Assembly (NCBI GenBank): GCA_900553355.1 | Contig: USDK01000028.1 | Span: 1-38,983, forward strand | Reading direction: 5' to 3' | DNA length: 38,983 nt | DNA from: an uncultured Lachnospiraceae bacterium | Lineage (GTDB): Bacteria > Bacillota > Clostridia > Lachnospirales > Lachnospiraceae | Shown here: in pieces, positions 8,239-17,146 of the stretch | Numbering within the stretch: position 1 is the first letter of the stretch | How the letters are laid out: every line of letters starts with the position of its first letter | Translations under genes and position numbers: made by a program | Notes under the pieces: model-generated | What the model was told of the DNA's origin: nothing | What the model saw: only the letters and a program-made list of their open reading frames with translations | The model's database searches: none

Positions 8239-9942
8239 TTATATGAAATCTTTGTTGTACTTCTCAATCATCTTATAAACCACAAGGCCGATCCTGAAGG
8301 CCAGCACCTCATTGGCATTATTAAAATCCACTCCCGTGATCTTTGCTATCTTTTCAATCCTGTAGGACGCAGTCTTATAGTGCACGAAAAGATCCTGCGC
8401 CGTCTTCGACAGATTCAGATTACGTTCCAGATAGGTCTTCAGCGTAATTAAAAGATCGTCTCTTTGAGGTTTTTTATAATTGTACAGCTTCTGCAGCCCT
8501 TCCGGAACATACTCAAGCAGCTGCTCCGGATCATCCAGCTGGCACAAAAGCTTGAAAATCCCAAGATCCGAAAATAAGGTTACCTGAGAATTGCCATCCT
8601 CCGAAATTTCCCCAGCGATATCTACAAAGGTAAATGCTTCAGTGGCCTCCTTGAAGCTTTCCGGCAGGTTAATGATCCCTTCCACCACTTTTCCGACTCC
8701 AGCCTTTACCTGAAGTTCCTTATTATGTCTGGTCACATAGGTCTGTACCTTTTCTACCACACTGCGGATCTCCATGCGGTACTCTTCCTGTGTCTGCTCC
8801 TTGTCTACCTCCTGCACCACCATGATCCGGTCCAGATCGTTATATACCTTTACATTAGGAAAATGGCAGGCAATGGCGTCACATAAAAGATTAGTATCGC
8901 TGATCTTGGACTTGAAGTCCTTTTTTTCTCTGTCTTCGCCCTTTATCCCGAATACAACCGCCCGGAAAAAGCCATTGATCGGCACTCCCAGAAGACTGGT
9001 ATTCTTCTGCAGTTCTGCGATAGAATCAATCTTTCCATGCAGGATATTATGCATGATGTCATTCTGGAACTTCTTTTCAAGTTCGGCCACGGAATACTGA
9101 CGTATCAGTTCAAACTGCAGCGCCCAGATCGCACTGTCGGTAGCTATGCTGTCCATAACATCAAAAGGACGATTCTTTGCCGTGATCACAAGATACAGCC
9201 GTTCCCGCAAGTTCAGCTTCACTTTGACAATATACTGATCATATCCTTCTACTTTCTGCGTCAGATACTCATAATTTGAATAAATCCCCAATTCATAGAC
9301 TTCAGCCTCTTTTTGTATCTCCATTGTCCTTTCCGCCTCCTCAGAAGCGCCGAGGCAGTCCAGCTGCCGGTTAAATGCAGCCACCGGATTCTGAATCAGC
9401 TTCGCAAGCACATCCAGAATATTATCTACCGCTACATTGATCGACTCGGATCCCAGGACAAGTGCCGAAAAGTTGTCATGTGTTGTCTTGAAATACTTCA
9501 GTCTGGTAACTTCCTCATCAAACAGACGCTCCATGATCGCACTCATCACGTCACGGAATGATGTCTCAAAAGGCACCTCCAGAACAGGTATTTTATTTTT
9601 CTGCGAAAAATCCTTAAGATACTGAATCTTCTCATCAGCATCCTCCACAGTTCTGCCTAATTTAAGAATCAATCCACTGATATCCTTTTTCAGCAGCTCT
9701 CCGATATATCCTTTAAACTCTTCTATGGAACAGGAACGGAATGCGTACAGACCTGTCAGAAGAACCTCTCCGCCATTGATAAATTTTACGATATCCGGCG
9801 CCTCTATGATAGTGACTCCTTTGATCTCATTCCCCAGTCCTTCTTCTCCGCTTACGACCTTTACCCCTTTCATCGTAGCATCCTTCAACAGGTCTTTCAT
9901 GTATAGTCCCATACTTTCTCTCACCGTCCTTCTTCCTTTCAT
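8239..9942 (-). CDS. PucR family transcriptional regulator
   Basis: A regulator of about 560 aa. The N-terminal PucR ligand domain begins with KDLLKDATMKGVKVVSGEEG and includes IEAPDIVKFINGGEVLLTG. A middle GGDEF-like/CdaR region follows, and the C terminus has the PucR-type helix-turn-helix (LLITLKTYLERNLNLSKTA then VHYKTASYRIEKI, around residues 495-545). In bacilli this family activates purine and ureide degradation genes in response to pathway intermediates. The position inside the allantoin island fits the same job. The start is uncertain: ATG 9942 leaves a very short leader, while ATG 9912 or 9900 would give a product beginning right at the PucR domain. It is monocistronic, flanked by terminators, with its own promoter. 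Confidence 0.9.
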   Translation of the reverse strand: MKGRRTVRESMGLYMKDLLKDATMKGVKVVSGEEGLGNEIKGVTIIEAPDIVKFINGGEVLLTGLYAFRSCSIEEFKGYIGELLKKDISGLILKLGRTVEDADEKIQYLKDFSQKNKIPVLEVPFETSFRDVMSAIMERLFDEEVTRLKYFKTTHDNFSALVLGSESINVAVDNILDVLAKLIQNPVAAFNRQLDCLGASEEAERTMEIQKEAEVYELGIYSNYEYLTQKVEGYDQYIVKVKLNLRERLYLVITAKNRPFDVMDSIATDSAIWALQFELIRQYSVAELEKKFQNDIMHNILHGKIDSIAELQKNTSLLGVPINGFFRAVVFGIKGEDREKKDFKSKISDTNLLCDAIACHFPNVKVYNDLDRIMVVQEVDKEQTQEEYRMEIRSVVEKVQTYVTRHNKELQVKAGVGKVVEGIINLPESFKEATEAFTFVDIAGEISEDGNSQVTLFSDLGIFKLLCQLDDPEQLLEYVPEGLQKLYNYKKPQRDDLLITLKTYLERNLNLSKTAQDLFVHYKTASYRIEKIAKITGVDFNNANEVLAFRIGLVVYKMIEKYNKDFI

Positions 9943-9956
9943 ATCCTCAGCTTTCG

Positions 9957-9968
9957 TCTATTATATCA
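9957..9968 (-). promoter_or_regulatory. Extended -10 promoter for the pucR-type gene
   Basis: TGATATAAT on the minus strand (TATAAT at 9965-9960) is an extended -10 element (TGnTATAAT), which can work without a good -35; none is seen. It lies directly after the T-run of the allC terminator. The predicted RNA start near 9953 leaves only about 11 bases before ATG 9942, which favours a start further in. Confidence 0.6.
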
Positions 9969-9969
9969 T

Positions 9970-10011
9970 AAAAAAGGCACAGCCGTACAGTGCTTTTCCG
10001 ACGGCCGCGCC
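9970..10011 (-). terminator. Intrinsic terminator after allC
   Basis: An 11-bp GC-rich stem (9976-9986 with 10001-10011, two G-T pairs) and a 14-base loop are followed on the minus strand by six T residues. It ends the allE-allD-allFG-arcC-lctP-allC operon just before the regulator promoter. Confidence 0.93.
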
Positions 10012-10035
10012 CATGCTTATTATGTACTACTTATC

Positions 10036-11283
10036 TTATTTTTCCAGATAGTTCTTTGCAAGATCTTTCATGATCGTTGCTGCCTTTGCAAACTCACTGT
10101 ACTTGGTAAATTCTACCGGGCAGTGGCTTCTTCCGTCTTTACTTGGCGTAAAGATCATGACTGTCGGAATCACCTGGCCGATCTCCAGAGAATCATGGCC
10201 GGCGCCGCTTGGCATTCTCCGATAGGAGTATCCTTTCGCCTTGCAGTCTTCTTCCATGAAGTCCAGCATCTCTTCAGACAGATGTACCGGTGTGATGGTC
10301 AGCTTATTGTCCATCTCATAGCTTCCGCCGTATTCCGCAACCTCTTTGTCCAGAGCTTTCCGGATCCGGTTTGTGATATCGTTAATATTATCATTATTCA
10401 TAGAACGGATATCTACCGTAAACTCTACTTTTTCCGCAACGATATTCATTCCTCCCGGAACTGTATTGATATATCCTACCGTAGAAACAGTTCCGTCTGC
10501 TTTTTCTCTTGCCCAGTCAGCAATCTTTGAGATTACCTTTGTAGCTGCATCTACAGCATCCATTCTCATATCCATCGGTGTGGTTCCGGCATGGTCTGCT
10601 CTTCCATGTACGGTCACCATGTATCTCTGGATACCTACGATTCCTTCTACCAGTCCAAGCTCGGTCCCTTCTGCATCCAGCACCGGTCCCTGCTCGATAT
10701 GAGCCTCCAGGAAATGACCGATAGAGCCTTTCTTCCATGCAGCCTCTCCGATCTTTTCCGGATCCAGCCCATAACCCTTCATTGCTTCGTAGATGGTAAC
10801 ACCGTCTGTATCTGCAAATTTCTTGGTATATTCCACATCTCTGTGTCCAAGCATTGCTCCGGATCCGAAATATCCGGTTCCGAAACGCATACCTTCTTCA
10901 TCACAGAAACCTACGACAACAAAGTTTCTCTTGGGCGTTACGCCTTCTTCCTTTAACAGTCTGGCAACTTCGATCGCACAGATTACACCTGCAATTCCAT
11001 CATAATCTCCGCCGTTTACCACGGAATCATAATGAGATCCCATCATGACACACGGCTCATCCGGATTCTCACCTTTCAGAACACCGATTACATTTCCTGC
11101 AGCATCCTCTGTTACTTCAAGTCCTGCCTCTTCCATCAGTTCTTTCAGATAATTAACTGCTTCTCTTGCCTCCTTGGTAAATGGAAGCCTGGTGCAGCCG
11201 TTTCCTGGAGTCGCTGTATACTGTTTTAAGTGCTCCAGATCTCTCGCAATTCTTCCTGTTACATCTTCAATTCCCATACGCAT
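10036..11283 (-). CDS. allC: Allantoate amidohydrolase-type M20 enzyme
   Basis: A 415-aa member of the hydantoinase/carbamoylase branch of peptidase family M20. Metal ligands: His84 in MGSHYDSVVNGG, Asp95 in GDYDGIAG, Glu129/130 in FCDEEGMRFGTG, His195 in LEAHIEQGP, and a C-terminal GAGHDS. The NGG that follows the SHYDSVV motif is as in E. coli AllC (VNGG), whereas the paralogue at 6803 has PDGG. Allantoate amidohydrolase converts allantoate to ureidoglycine, CO2 and ammonia, the step just before AllE. It is the last gene of the operon that also carries allE, allD and the oxamate carbamoyltransferase subunits. Assignment as the true AllC rests on this operon context, since M20 specificity is hard to read by eye. 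Confidence 0.85.
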   Translation of the reverse strand: MRMGIEDVTGRIARDLEHLKQYTATPGNGCTRLPFTKEAREAVNYLKELMEEAGLEVTEDAAGNVIGVLKGENPDEPCVMMGSHYDSVVNGGDYDGIAGVICAIEVARLLKEEGVTPKRNFVVVGFCDEEGMRFGTGYFGSGAMLGHRDVEYTKKFADTDGVTIYEAMKGYGLDPEKIGEAAWKKGSIGHFLEAHIEQGPVLDAEGTELGLVEGIVGIQRYMVTVHGRADHAGTTPMDMRMDAVDAATKVISKIADWAREKADGTVSTVGYINTVPGGMNIVAEKVEFTVDIRSMNNDNINDITNRIRKALDKEVAEYGGSYEMDNKLTITPVHLSEEMLDFMEEDCKAKGYSYRRMPSGAGHDSLEIGQVIPTVMIFTPSKDGRSHCPVEFTKYSEFAKAATIMKDLAKNYLEK

Positions 11284-11314
11284 ACCTTTCCTTTCCCTTC
11301 CTTCAGGGAAGACT

Positions 11315-11509
11315 TTATTTTTTTCTGTCTATTATAAACACCTTGACCGGCGAATACAGCATAGACACGATCACCAGTACAAAACCTGCTACGGCAAGTG
11401 CGCCGGTTCCTGTCTCAAGACCGATCTGAATCAGGAAGAAGGAGATCATGATGATGATAAACGCGATTGTAAGACCGCCTTCTTTTGTCTTAAAAAAGCT
11501 GTTTTTCAT
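11315..11509 (-). CDS. Small two-helix membrane protein of unknown function
   Basis: A 64-aa protein with two hydrophobic segments (about residues 14-32 and 37-58), a short basic N terminus and a basic IDRKK-like C terminus, suggesting both ends in the cytoplasm. I do not recognise a family. It is probably a real gene: a GGGGG ribosome site sits seven bases before the ATG, it starts 18 bases after the lctP-like stop, and it lies between two solid genes of one operon. It could be a small accessory subunit of the LctP-type carrier or a membrane stabiliser. No catalytic motif is visible. Confidence 0.65.
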   Translation of the reverse strand: MKNSFFKTKEGGLTIAFIIIMISFFLIQIGLETGTGALAVAGFVLVIVSMLYSPVKVFIIDRKK

Positions 11510-11527
11510 TTTGTATGCCCCCTATTC

Positions 11528-13138
11528 CTATATAACCGCAGTTAAAAATACAATCAAACCAATTACAACGGTTGTACCAAGAGTAATCGGCATCAGTCTC
11601 TTTAAGACCTCGCCCTCTTTTCCGAGGATACCAGCCGTAGTCGTACCCAGAATAATCTTGCTTGGACTGATCGCTGCTCCGATGGCTCCGCCTGCTGTCT
11701 GCGCGCCCAGGACTGCTGCCTGATTTAAGTTCAGCAGACTTGCCGTCGTAGACTGAAATGCTCCAAACAAGATATTGGAAGACATATTGCTTGCCGTCAT
11801 GAACGTTCCAATTAATCCTACAACCGGTGACAGGATTGCATAAGCTTTCCCGAGAACCCTTGAAATACCGTCTGCCAGGACGTCTGTCTGGCCGGTGCCG
11901 CCCATGATCCTGGACATGATCACCAGTCCAATGACTGCGATCCCGGAAGGAACTGACATTGTCACTGATTTTGCAAATACTCTTTTTGTCCCGCCTTTTT
12001 TGATCCATCCGTGGCTTCCATAGTATACCAGGCCAATAATAGATGACAGGAACAAGAACATACTTGCATGGGTAAATGGTACAAGGGGTGAAAAACTAGA
12101 TTCCGCCTCATTGACAAAGCCATAGCCGGTAGATGTTTCCGGAAAGGCAAACCCAATGGCAAACTGGCCCAGGAATTCATTGATCGGTTTTACTACCAGA
12201 ACAATGATCGTCAGGGCTGTCAGAATAAAGTACGGCACAAATGCCTGAAGAAGCGACATGTCTGCAGGACCTTCTTCTTCCTGGGTACTTGCGGCTGCCC
12301 TGTTCATGATCGGGCTGTCCTCAAGCTTCCATTCCTCCCGGTACATCTTCATTCTTCCGATCAGGAACAACGCGATCAGCGATATACACGATGGAATAAA
12401 ACAGGATAACGTCGTATTAACCTGGCTGAGCAGAAGCTCTCCTCCGCCCTGGATCACTGCCAGGATCAGAACTGCCGGAAGGCCTTTCTTTACGCCTTTC
12501 CCTTTTCCATAAAACCAGCACATGATAAGACCTGTGATGATATCCCATCCGAACAGGAACAGACTTGCCCAGAATGCAGCGGCAAAATACTCCGTGCTGC
12601 CGGCTGCAAGTCCTGAAGATGAAGCCAGAGAATCCCAAGCTGCCGCCAATGTTCCGAATGTATTACCCCAGGACTGTCCCAGAAGCGGCAGAATAATTGC
12701 CCACATCGGATTCATGCCGATTCCGATCAGGAGCGGAGCTCCTACGGCCACCGGCACTCCAAAACCGGTAATTCCCTGCAAAAAGCTCTCCAAAATCCAT
12801 CCAAGCGCCAATACAAGCAACAATTCATTAGGTAACAGTTTACGCATTCCATTCCGTATGACCAGGAATGCTTTTGCTTCATCTGCTACCTGGTATAAAA
12901 GGATCGCTGTCCATACGATCAGGAGAATCGGGAGGGCACTCCAGATTCCCTTTGCCGTTTCTGACGCCAGCAGTGTAAAATCTGCTTTATAGAAAGCCAC
13001 CGCTGTAATAATCGTGATTAAAAGCCCAATAGGGGCAGCCTCAGTGGCGCCCCATTGGAACTTAATTAAAAGGAGTAATAGTACGATAATCGGCAGACAT
13101 GCCATTATCCACATAAACAGATTTGTTGGTACGTTCAT
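11528..13138 (-). CDS. LctP (L-lactate permease) family transporter
   Basis: A 536-aa polytopic membrane protein of the lactate permease family. Typical segments are ALPILLIVWTAILLYQVAD near residue 70, GITGFGVPVAVGAPLL near 125, FTHASMFLFLSSIIG around 360, and the C-terminal GTFMTASNMSSNILFG and GGAIGAAISPSKIILG. Known relatives carry lactate and glycolate with protons. In this operon (between carbamate kinase and allC) the likely cargo is a small 2-hydroxy or 2-oxo acid analogue from the pathway. Oxamate, a close shape mimic of pyruvate and lactate, is my leading guess, probably as exporter or exchanger. The family is certain; the cargo is inferred. Confidence 0.9.
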   Translation of the reverse strand: MNVPTNLFMWIMACLPIIVLLLLLIKFQWGATEAAPIGLLITIITAVAFYKADFTLLASETAKGIWSALPILLIVWTAILLYQVADEAKAFLVIRNGMRKLLPNELLLVLALGWILESFLQGITGFGVPVAVGAPLLIGIGMNPMWAIILPLLGQSWGNTFGTLAAAWDSLASSSGLAAGSTEYFAAAFWASLFLFGWDIITGLIMCWFYGKGKGVKKGLPAVLILAVIQGGGELLLSQVNTTLSCFIPSCISLIALFLIGRMKMYREEWKLEDSPIMNRAAASTQEEEGPADMSLLQAFVPYFILTALTIIVLVVKPINEFLGQFAIGFAFPETSTGYGFVNEAESSFSPLVPFTHASMFLFLSSIIGLVYYGSHGWIKKGGTKRVFAKSVTMSVPSGIAVIGLVIMSRIMGGTGQTDVLADGISRVLGKAYAILSPVVGLIGTFMTASNMSSNILFGAFQSTTASLLNLNQAAVLGAQTAGGAIGAAISPSKIILGTTTAGILGKEGEVLKRLMPITLGTTVVIGLIVFLTAVI

Positions 13139-13153
13139 TTTCTCTCTCCTAAA

Positions 13154-14092
13154 CTACTTGTGTATTACCGTTCCGGTCTCGCCGGCAATTCCTGCAGCAG
13201 CCTTATCAAGAAGGGTGATCAGTGTACGTCTTCCTTCTCCTGACTCTGCAAAACGGATTGCTGCTTCAATCTTCGGAAGCATGGAGCCCTTGGCGAACTG
13301 TTCCTGAGCAATATACTCCTTTGCCTGTTCAACAGTCAGGTCGCTTAACCATTCCTGGTTCTCTTTTCCGAAATTAATCGCCACTTTCTCCACGGCTGTC
13401 AGTATGATGAGGTAATCAGCACCAAGTTCAGCTGCCAGAAGACTGCTTGCATTATCTTTATCAATGACTGCATTGACGCCGCACAGCTTTCCGCCCTCAT
13501 CTACGACGGGAATCCCCCCGCCTCCGCAGGTGATCACGATATGTCCCGCATCCACCAGCGTTTTAATGGTCAGCAGTTCTCGAATCTTCTTCGGCATCGG
13601 AGAGGCAACAACCACACGATATCCTCTTCCTGCATCTTCCATGCAGGGGATTCCGTTTTCCTGGTTCTTCCTGGCCTCTTCCTCTGTCAGGAAACGTCCG
13701 ATCGGCTTCGTCGGATTCTTGAACGCTTCGTCATTTTTATCTACTTCTACCTGAGACAGGATGGTTGATACCTTCACATCCATCCCCCTCTGATGTAATT
13801 CATATTTAATCGCATTCTGCAGATCAATCCCGATATATCCCTGGCTCATCGCCACACAGGTCGGCAGCGGTGTCTCCATATAATTATCGGTATAGTTGGT
13901 CGCCAGTTCATCCATCGCCTTCTGGATCATGCCGACCTGGGGGCCGTTCCCGTGGGTAACCACGAGATCCAGCCCTTCGGCTGCCAGGTCTACAATGACC
14001 TTAGCCGTCTTTGCTACTGCTTCCTTCTGTTCCTGGATGTTATTGCCCAGAGCATTTCCGCCCAATGCGATTACGACTTTCTTCTTTTCCAT
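13154..14092 (-). CDS. arcC: Carbamate kinase
   Basis: A 312-aa carbamate kinase of the amino acid kinase fold. The N terminus has KVVIALGGNALG, then LVVTHGNGPQVGMI, and a central ITCGGGGIPVV glycine-rich loop, all hallmark positions; total length matches the family. It makes ATP from carbamoyl phosphate and ADP, releasing carbamate that decays to CO2 and ammonia. It sits 21 bases after the fused allF-allG gene, so it would take the carbamoyl phosphate made from oxalurate. This is the role of AllK (YbcF) in E. coli, and it makes this step the substrate-level phosphorylation of the pathway. An arginine deiminase role is unlikely because no arcA or arcB is here. Confidence 0.95.
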   Translation of the reverse strand: MEKKKVVIALGGNALGNNIQEQKEAVAKTAKVIVDLAAEGLDLVVTHGNGPQVGMIQKAMDELATNYTDNYMETPLPTCVAMSQGYIGIDLQNAIKYELHQRGMDVKVSTILSQVEVDKNDEAFKNPTKPIGRFLTEEEARKNQENGIPCMEDAGRGYRVVVASPMPKKIRELLTIKTLVDAGHIVITCGGGGIPVVDEGGKLCGVNAVIDKDNASSLLAAELGADYLIILTAVEKVAINFGKENQEWLSDLTVEQAKEYIAQEQFAKGSMLPKIEAAIRFAESGEGRRTLITLLDKAAAGIAGETGTVIHK

Positions 14093-14113
14093 AGCATTCC
14101 CTCCTGAATCTGT

Positions 14114-17100
14114 CTATTCGGGATCATAGCCAAGCTTCTTCGCATAAGCTTCGATTGCTTTCTCAAAGCACTCGATCGGAGGATGTACAGTACCTGCTCC
14201 AATCTGTCCGTATCCGGCGATCTTGTGCGCGATACCTGTATTGATCACTGGTGTGATACCTTTTTCTACGACCTTTCTGGCATCGATTCCAAGACAGATG
14301 CCCTGGAAGTTCCAGGTAGGAACCGTAAAGTTCGGATTTCTGTCGATAACGATCTCCATCATCTCATTGCTGGTACGAAGTGCATCTTCGTATCCGCCTG
14401 CTCCTACGAATCTGGTAACAGCCGGTGCTGCGATCATGGCCATACCGCCTACACCAAAGGTCTCTGTAATTGCACTGTCTCCCATGTCCGGACATGCATC
14501 TTCGCCGTCATATCCGGTAAAGTACAGTCCCTGTGGAGTGTTGACCGGTCCGGTGAACCACTCGTCACCCATACCTGCGATACGGATACCGAATTCATAT
14601 CCGTTTCTGCACATTGCAGTTACGATCGTTCCGTCAGTTCCGGTACGTGCATCATCCATAACCGCTTTTCCTGTTGCCATCATGATATTTAAGAAGAACT
14701 GATCTGTATCAGCCAGGAACTTGATCACATCGTAGCGGTCTTTTTCATCCATATCCATCTTTGTAATGATTGGAGCCACTTCTTTTAAGAATGCAAGGGA
14801 TGCTGCAATATTTCTCTGATGGAATTCATCACCCATGGCGATTGCTTTTGCGATCAGCGGATTCACAGCCAGTCCATTTTCCATGGAACGAAGCGCTTTT
14901 CCAAGTGTCGGTCCAAGGACATCTCTCATCCAGCGCAGACGATCGATTACCTCTTCAGAGTATGCACCGAAACGAAGTACTTTTCCGATACCTTCATTCA
15001 TCGTACAGTAAGCTCTGTTGCCTGCCGTCTCATCTTCTACTACAAATACCGCCATATTCGGAGAGGTGATGCCGCCCATCGGCCCAACCGCATTGACGTG
15101 ATGACACGGAATGAACTTGATTTCTCCGTTCTCCAGCATCTTTCTTGCATCGGCTTCATTATCTGCCCATTCCTCAAACAGAACTGCCCCTACGCAGGAT
15201 CCCTGCATCGGATCTGGCATATTCTTATATTCTACCGGCGGACCTGCATGAAGAAGTACTTTTCCTTCATTTAATTCCGGAATCACTTCTTTTGCACGGA
15301 CATTATCTTTCAGAACCGGCTGGCTTGCAACTACCTTTGCGATCACTTCCCGGTTCTTCTCATCGATGCCCTCATAGTTTCTCAGGAAATTCAAAATCTT
15401 GATCATCTTGACATTTCCACCTGCCGGCGGCATCCAGTCATACTGAACGACTTCACAGCCAAATTCTTCTACGACTTCTGCAAAGCTCTTAAGACCTACG
15501 TTGATGATCCTTGGCTTCTCGGAAAGCAGCTCACGCAGTTTCTCGGACGGCTCTGCCTTCGGGAAATCTACCACCTGTTTCGGACGGATTTCCTTTGCAG
15601 GCTCCTGGAAGTCTCTTCCAATCGCACGGATTGCGGTACGGCATGCAAGTTTATTGTTCTCACATACGATCACACCTGCGTCTTTCAGTTTCTTTACTGC
15701 CTCATCGTATCCCTGGAAATCTCTTCTGGTTCCACATACGGTAGCCACAAAGAATACTTTTCTTCCCTGGCTCTCTGCCTTTGCCATCAGTTCTTTGATG
15801 GTAGGAAGAAGAGCGCCGGCCATGTCTGCATGAGAGCCATATCCCAGCATGATGTCGAACAGAACCGCTCCTGTAGACTCATCGTCTACTGCCTCCTGCA
15901 TACATTCGATACGCTTTGCAGGATCGATCATCGGATGCGGCTTGCCCTGTGTATAAGCGTCATCGCCCAGGTCTACAACTACGTTTCCGTCCAGCTGCAG
16001 CATATAGCCTTCGATATCTTCCGGCGGAACCTTTACATCCATGGCGTCCTTGATCAGCATAGCCGCCTCATTCGCCAGAGTACCACCTGAATAATATGCC
16101 TTGATCGTCTTCTTATCCTCAGCCTTGTAGAACTGGGATTCATCAACTTCTACTGTTGCTTCCGGAATCTCTTCTCCTCTTACAAGTCCTACTGCCAGAC
16201 GCGCCGCTTCATCCAGTGTGTATGCATGATAGAAGTTCTCTTCATGATATTCCGGCTTTTCTCCTACGAACAGTGTCACGATCGGTTTGGAGAAATTGCT
16301 CAGGCGTGCAGCGATCTTATCACGTACTTCTTTTGCCGGCGGCTTGGAAACGATCACCAGTACTTTGACTGCATCGTCGTCTTCCATGGCATCGATCATA
16401 TCCATCATGGTAATTCCGCCGACTGCCGCATTCAGGTCACGTCCGCCGATTCCGATGGCATTTGTCACGCCTTCGCCCAGTCTGTCGATGATGGTTGTCA
16501 GTTCCTGGATTCCTGTACCGGAAGCCCCGATGATTCCGATAGAGCCAGGAGCCACATTATTGGTGAACGCGATCGGAACACTCTGGATGATTCCTGTACC
16601 ACAGTCAGGTCCCATCACAGCCAGTCCCTTTTCATGGGCTTTTTTCTTTAATTTTACTTCATCTTCCAGTGTAACATTGTCGCTGAACATGAATACATTC
16701 AATCCCTCATCCAGCGCACGGTCAGCTTCCAGTGCGGCATATGCTCCCGGAATGGAAATAACTGCCAGATTTGCATCCGGCTGTTTTGCCAGCGCTTTTT
16801 CCCAGGACTTTACACTTTCAGCGCCTTTTTTCTCATTGCTTTCTGTGGACTGTTTCTGGAAAAATTCTTCCATCTCAGCCTCGATCGTATCCAGAAGGCT
16901 GTCGTCATCTACATCCGCAACAATAACCAGATCGTTTGCAGATGCAGCTTCCAGCTCTTCTGTAGCCAGACCACTCTGTCTGTAAATATCTTTATTGGCA
17001 GGTGTCGCCATCATGATAGATACTTTCTTGACGCCTTCGATCGTAGAAATCTGATTCGTCAAAAGCATAAGGACAACAGAATCATGATAGCTTCCCTTTT

Positions 17101-17119
17101 TCACAACTGTTTTTAACAT
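14114..17119 (-). CDS. Oxamate carbamoyltransferase AllF-AllG fusion (FdrA-YlbE)
   Basis: A 1001-aa protein made of two parts. Residues 1 to about 565 match FdrA/AllF: start LKTVVKKGSYHDSVVLM, MMATPANKDIY, FMFSDNVTLEDEVKLK, the CoA-ligase-like MGPDCGTGIIQSVP and GASGTGIQELT blocks, GIGGRDLN, and YDWMPPAGGN near the end. From about residue 580 to the end it matches YlbE/AllG (DUF1116): LHAGPPVEYKNMPDPMQGS, HHVNAVGPMGGITSPNM, GIRIAGMGDEWFTGPVN and GICLGIDARKV. In E. coli these are separate genes that, with AllH, form oxamate carbamoyltransferase (oxalurate plus phosphate to oxamate plus carbamoyl phosphate). No frameshift is visible; it is one clean reading frame. It is followed by carbamate kinase. 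The third subunit is likely the DUF2877 gene at 26901. Confidence 0.92.
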   Translation of the reverse strand: MLKTVVKKGSYHDSVVLMLLTNQISTIEGVKKVSIMMATPANKDIYRQSGLATEELEAASANDLVIVADVDDDSLLDTIEAEMEEFFQKQSTESNEKKGAESVKSWEKALAKQPDANLAVISIPGAYAALEADRALDEGLNVFMFSDNVTLEDEVKLKKKAHEKGLAVMGPDCGTGIIQSVPIAFTNNVAPGSIGIIGASGTGIQELTTIIDRLGEGVTNAIGIGGRDLNAAVGGITMMDMIDAMEDDDAVKVLVIVSKPPAKEVRDKIAARLSNFSKPIVTLFVGEKPEYHEENFYHAYTLDEAARLAVGLVRGEEIPEATVEVDESQFYKAEDKKTIKAYYSGGTLANEAAMLIKDAMDVKVPPEDIEGYMLQLDGNVVVDLGDDAYTQGKPHPMIDPAKRIECMQEAVDDESTGAVLFDIMLGYGSHADMAGALLPTIKELMAKAESQGRKVFFVATVCGTRRDFQGYDEAVKKLKDAGVIVCENNKLACRTAIRAIGRDFQEPAKEIRPKQVVDFPKAEPSEKLRELLSEKPRIINVGLKSFAEVVEEFGCEVVQYDWMPPAGGNVKMIKILNFLRNYEGIDEKNREVIAKVVASQPVLKDNVRAKEVIPELNEGKVLLHAGPPVEYKNMPDPMQGSCVGAVLFEEWADNEADARKMLENGEIKFIPCHHVNAVGPMGGITSPNMAVFVVEDETAGNRAYCTMNEGIGKVLRFGAYSEEVIDRLRWMRDVLGPTLGKALRSMENGLAVNPLIAKAIAMGDEFHQRNIAASLAFLKEVAPIITKMDMDEKDRYDVIKFLADTDQFFLNIMMATGKAVMDDARTGTDGTIVTAMCRNGYEFGIRIAGMGDEWFTGPVNTPQGLYFTGYDGEDACPDMGDSAITETFGVGGMAMIAAPAVTRFVGAGGYEDALRTSNEMMEIVIDRNPNFTVPTWNFQGICLGIDARKVVEKGITPVINTGIAHKIAGYGQIGAGTVHPPIECFEKAIEAYAKKLGYDPE

Positions 17120-17146
17120 ATGCTCTCCTTCCTGAATATAACCCTT

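Noticed and set aside
11490..12008. Second minus-strand frame inside the lctP-like gene
   Set aside because: Out-of-frame overlap with a continuous 536-aa permease; composition is Arg/Ser-rich and has no ribosome site.
13154..14092. Carbamate kinase as part of an arginine deiminase system
   Set aside because: No arginine deiminase or ornithine carbamoyltransferase gene is nearby; the neighbours all belong to the allantoin-oxamate route.
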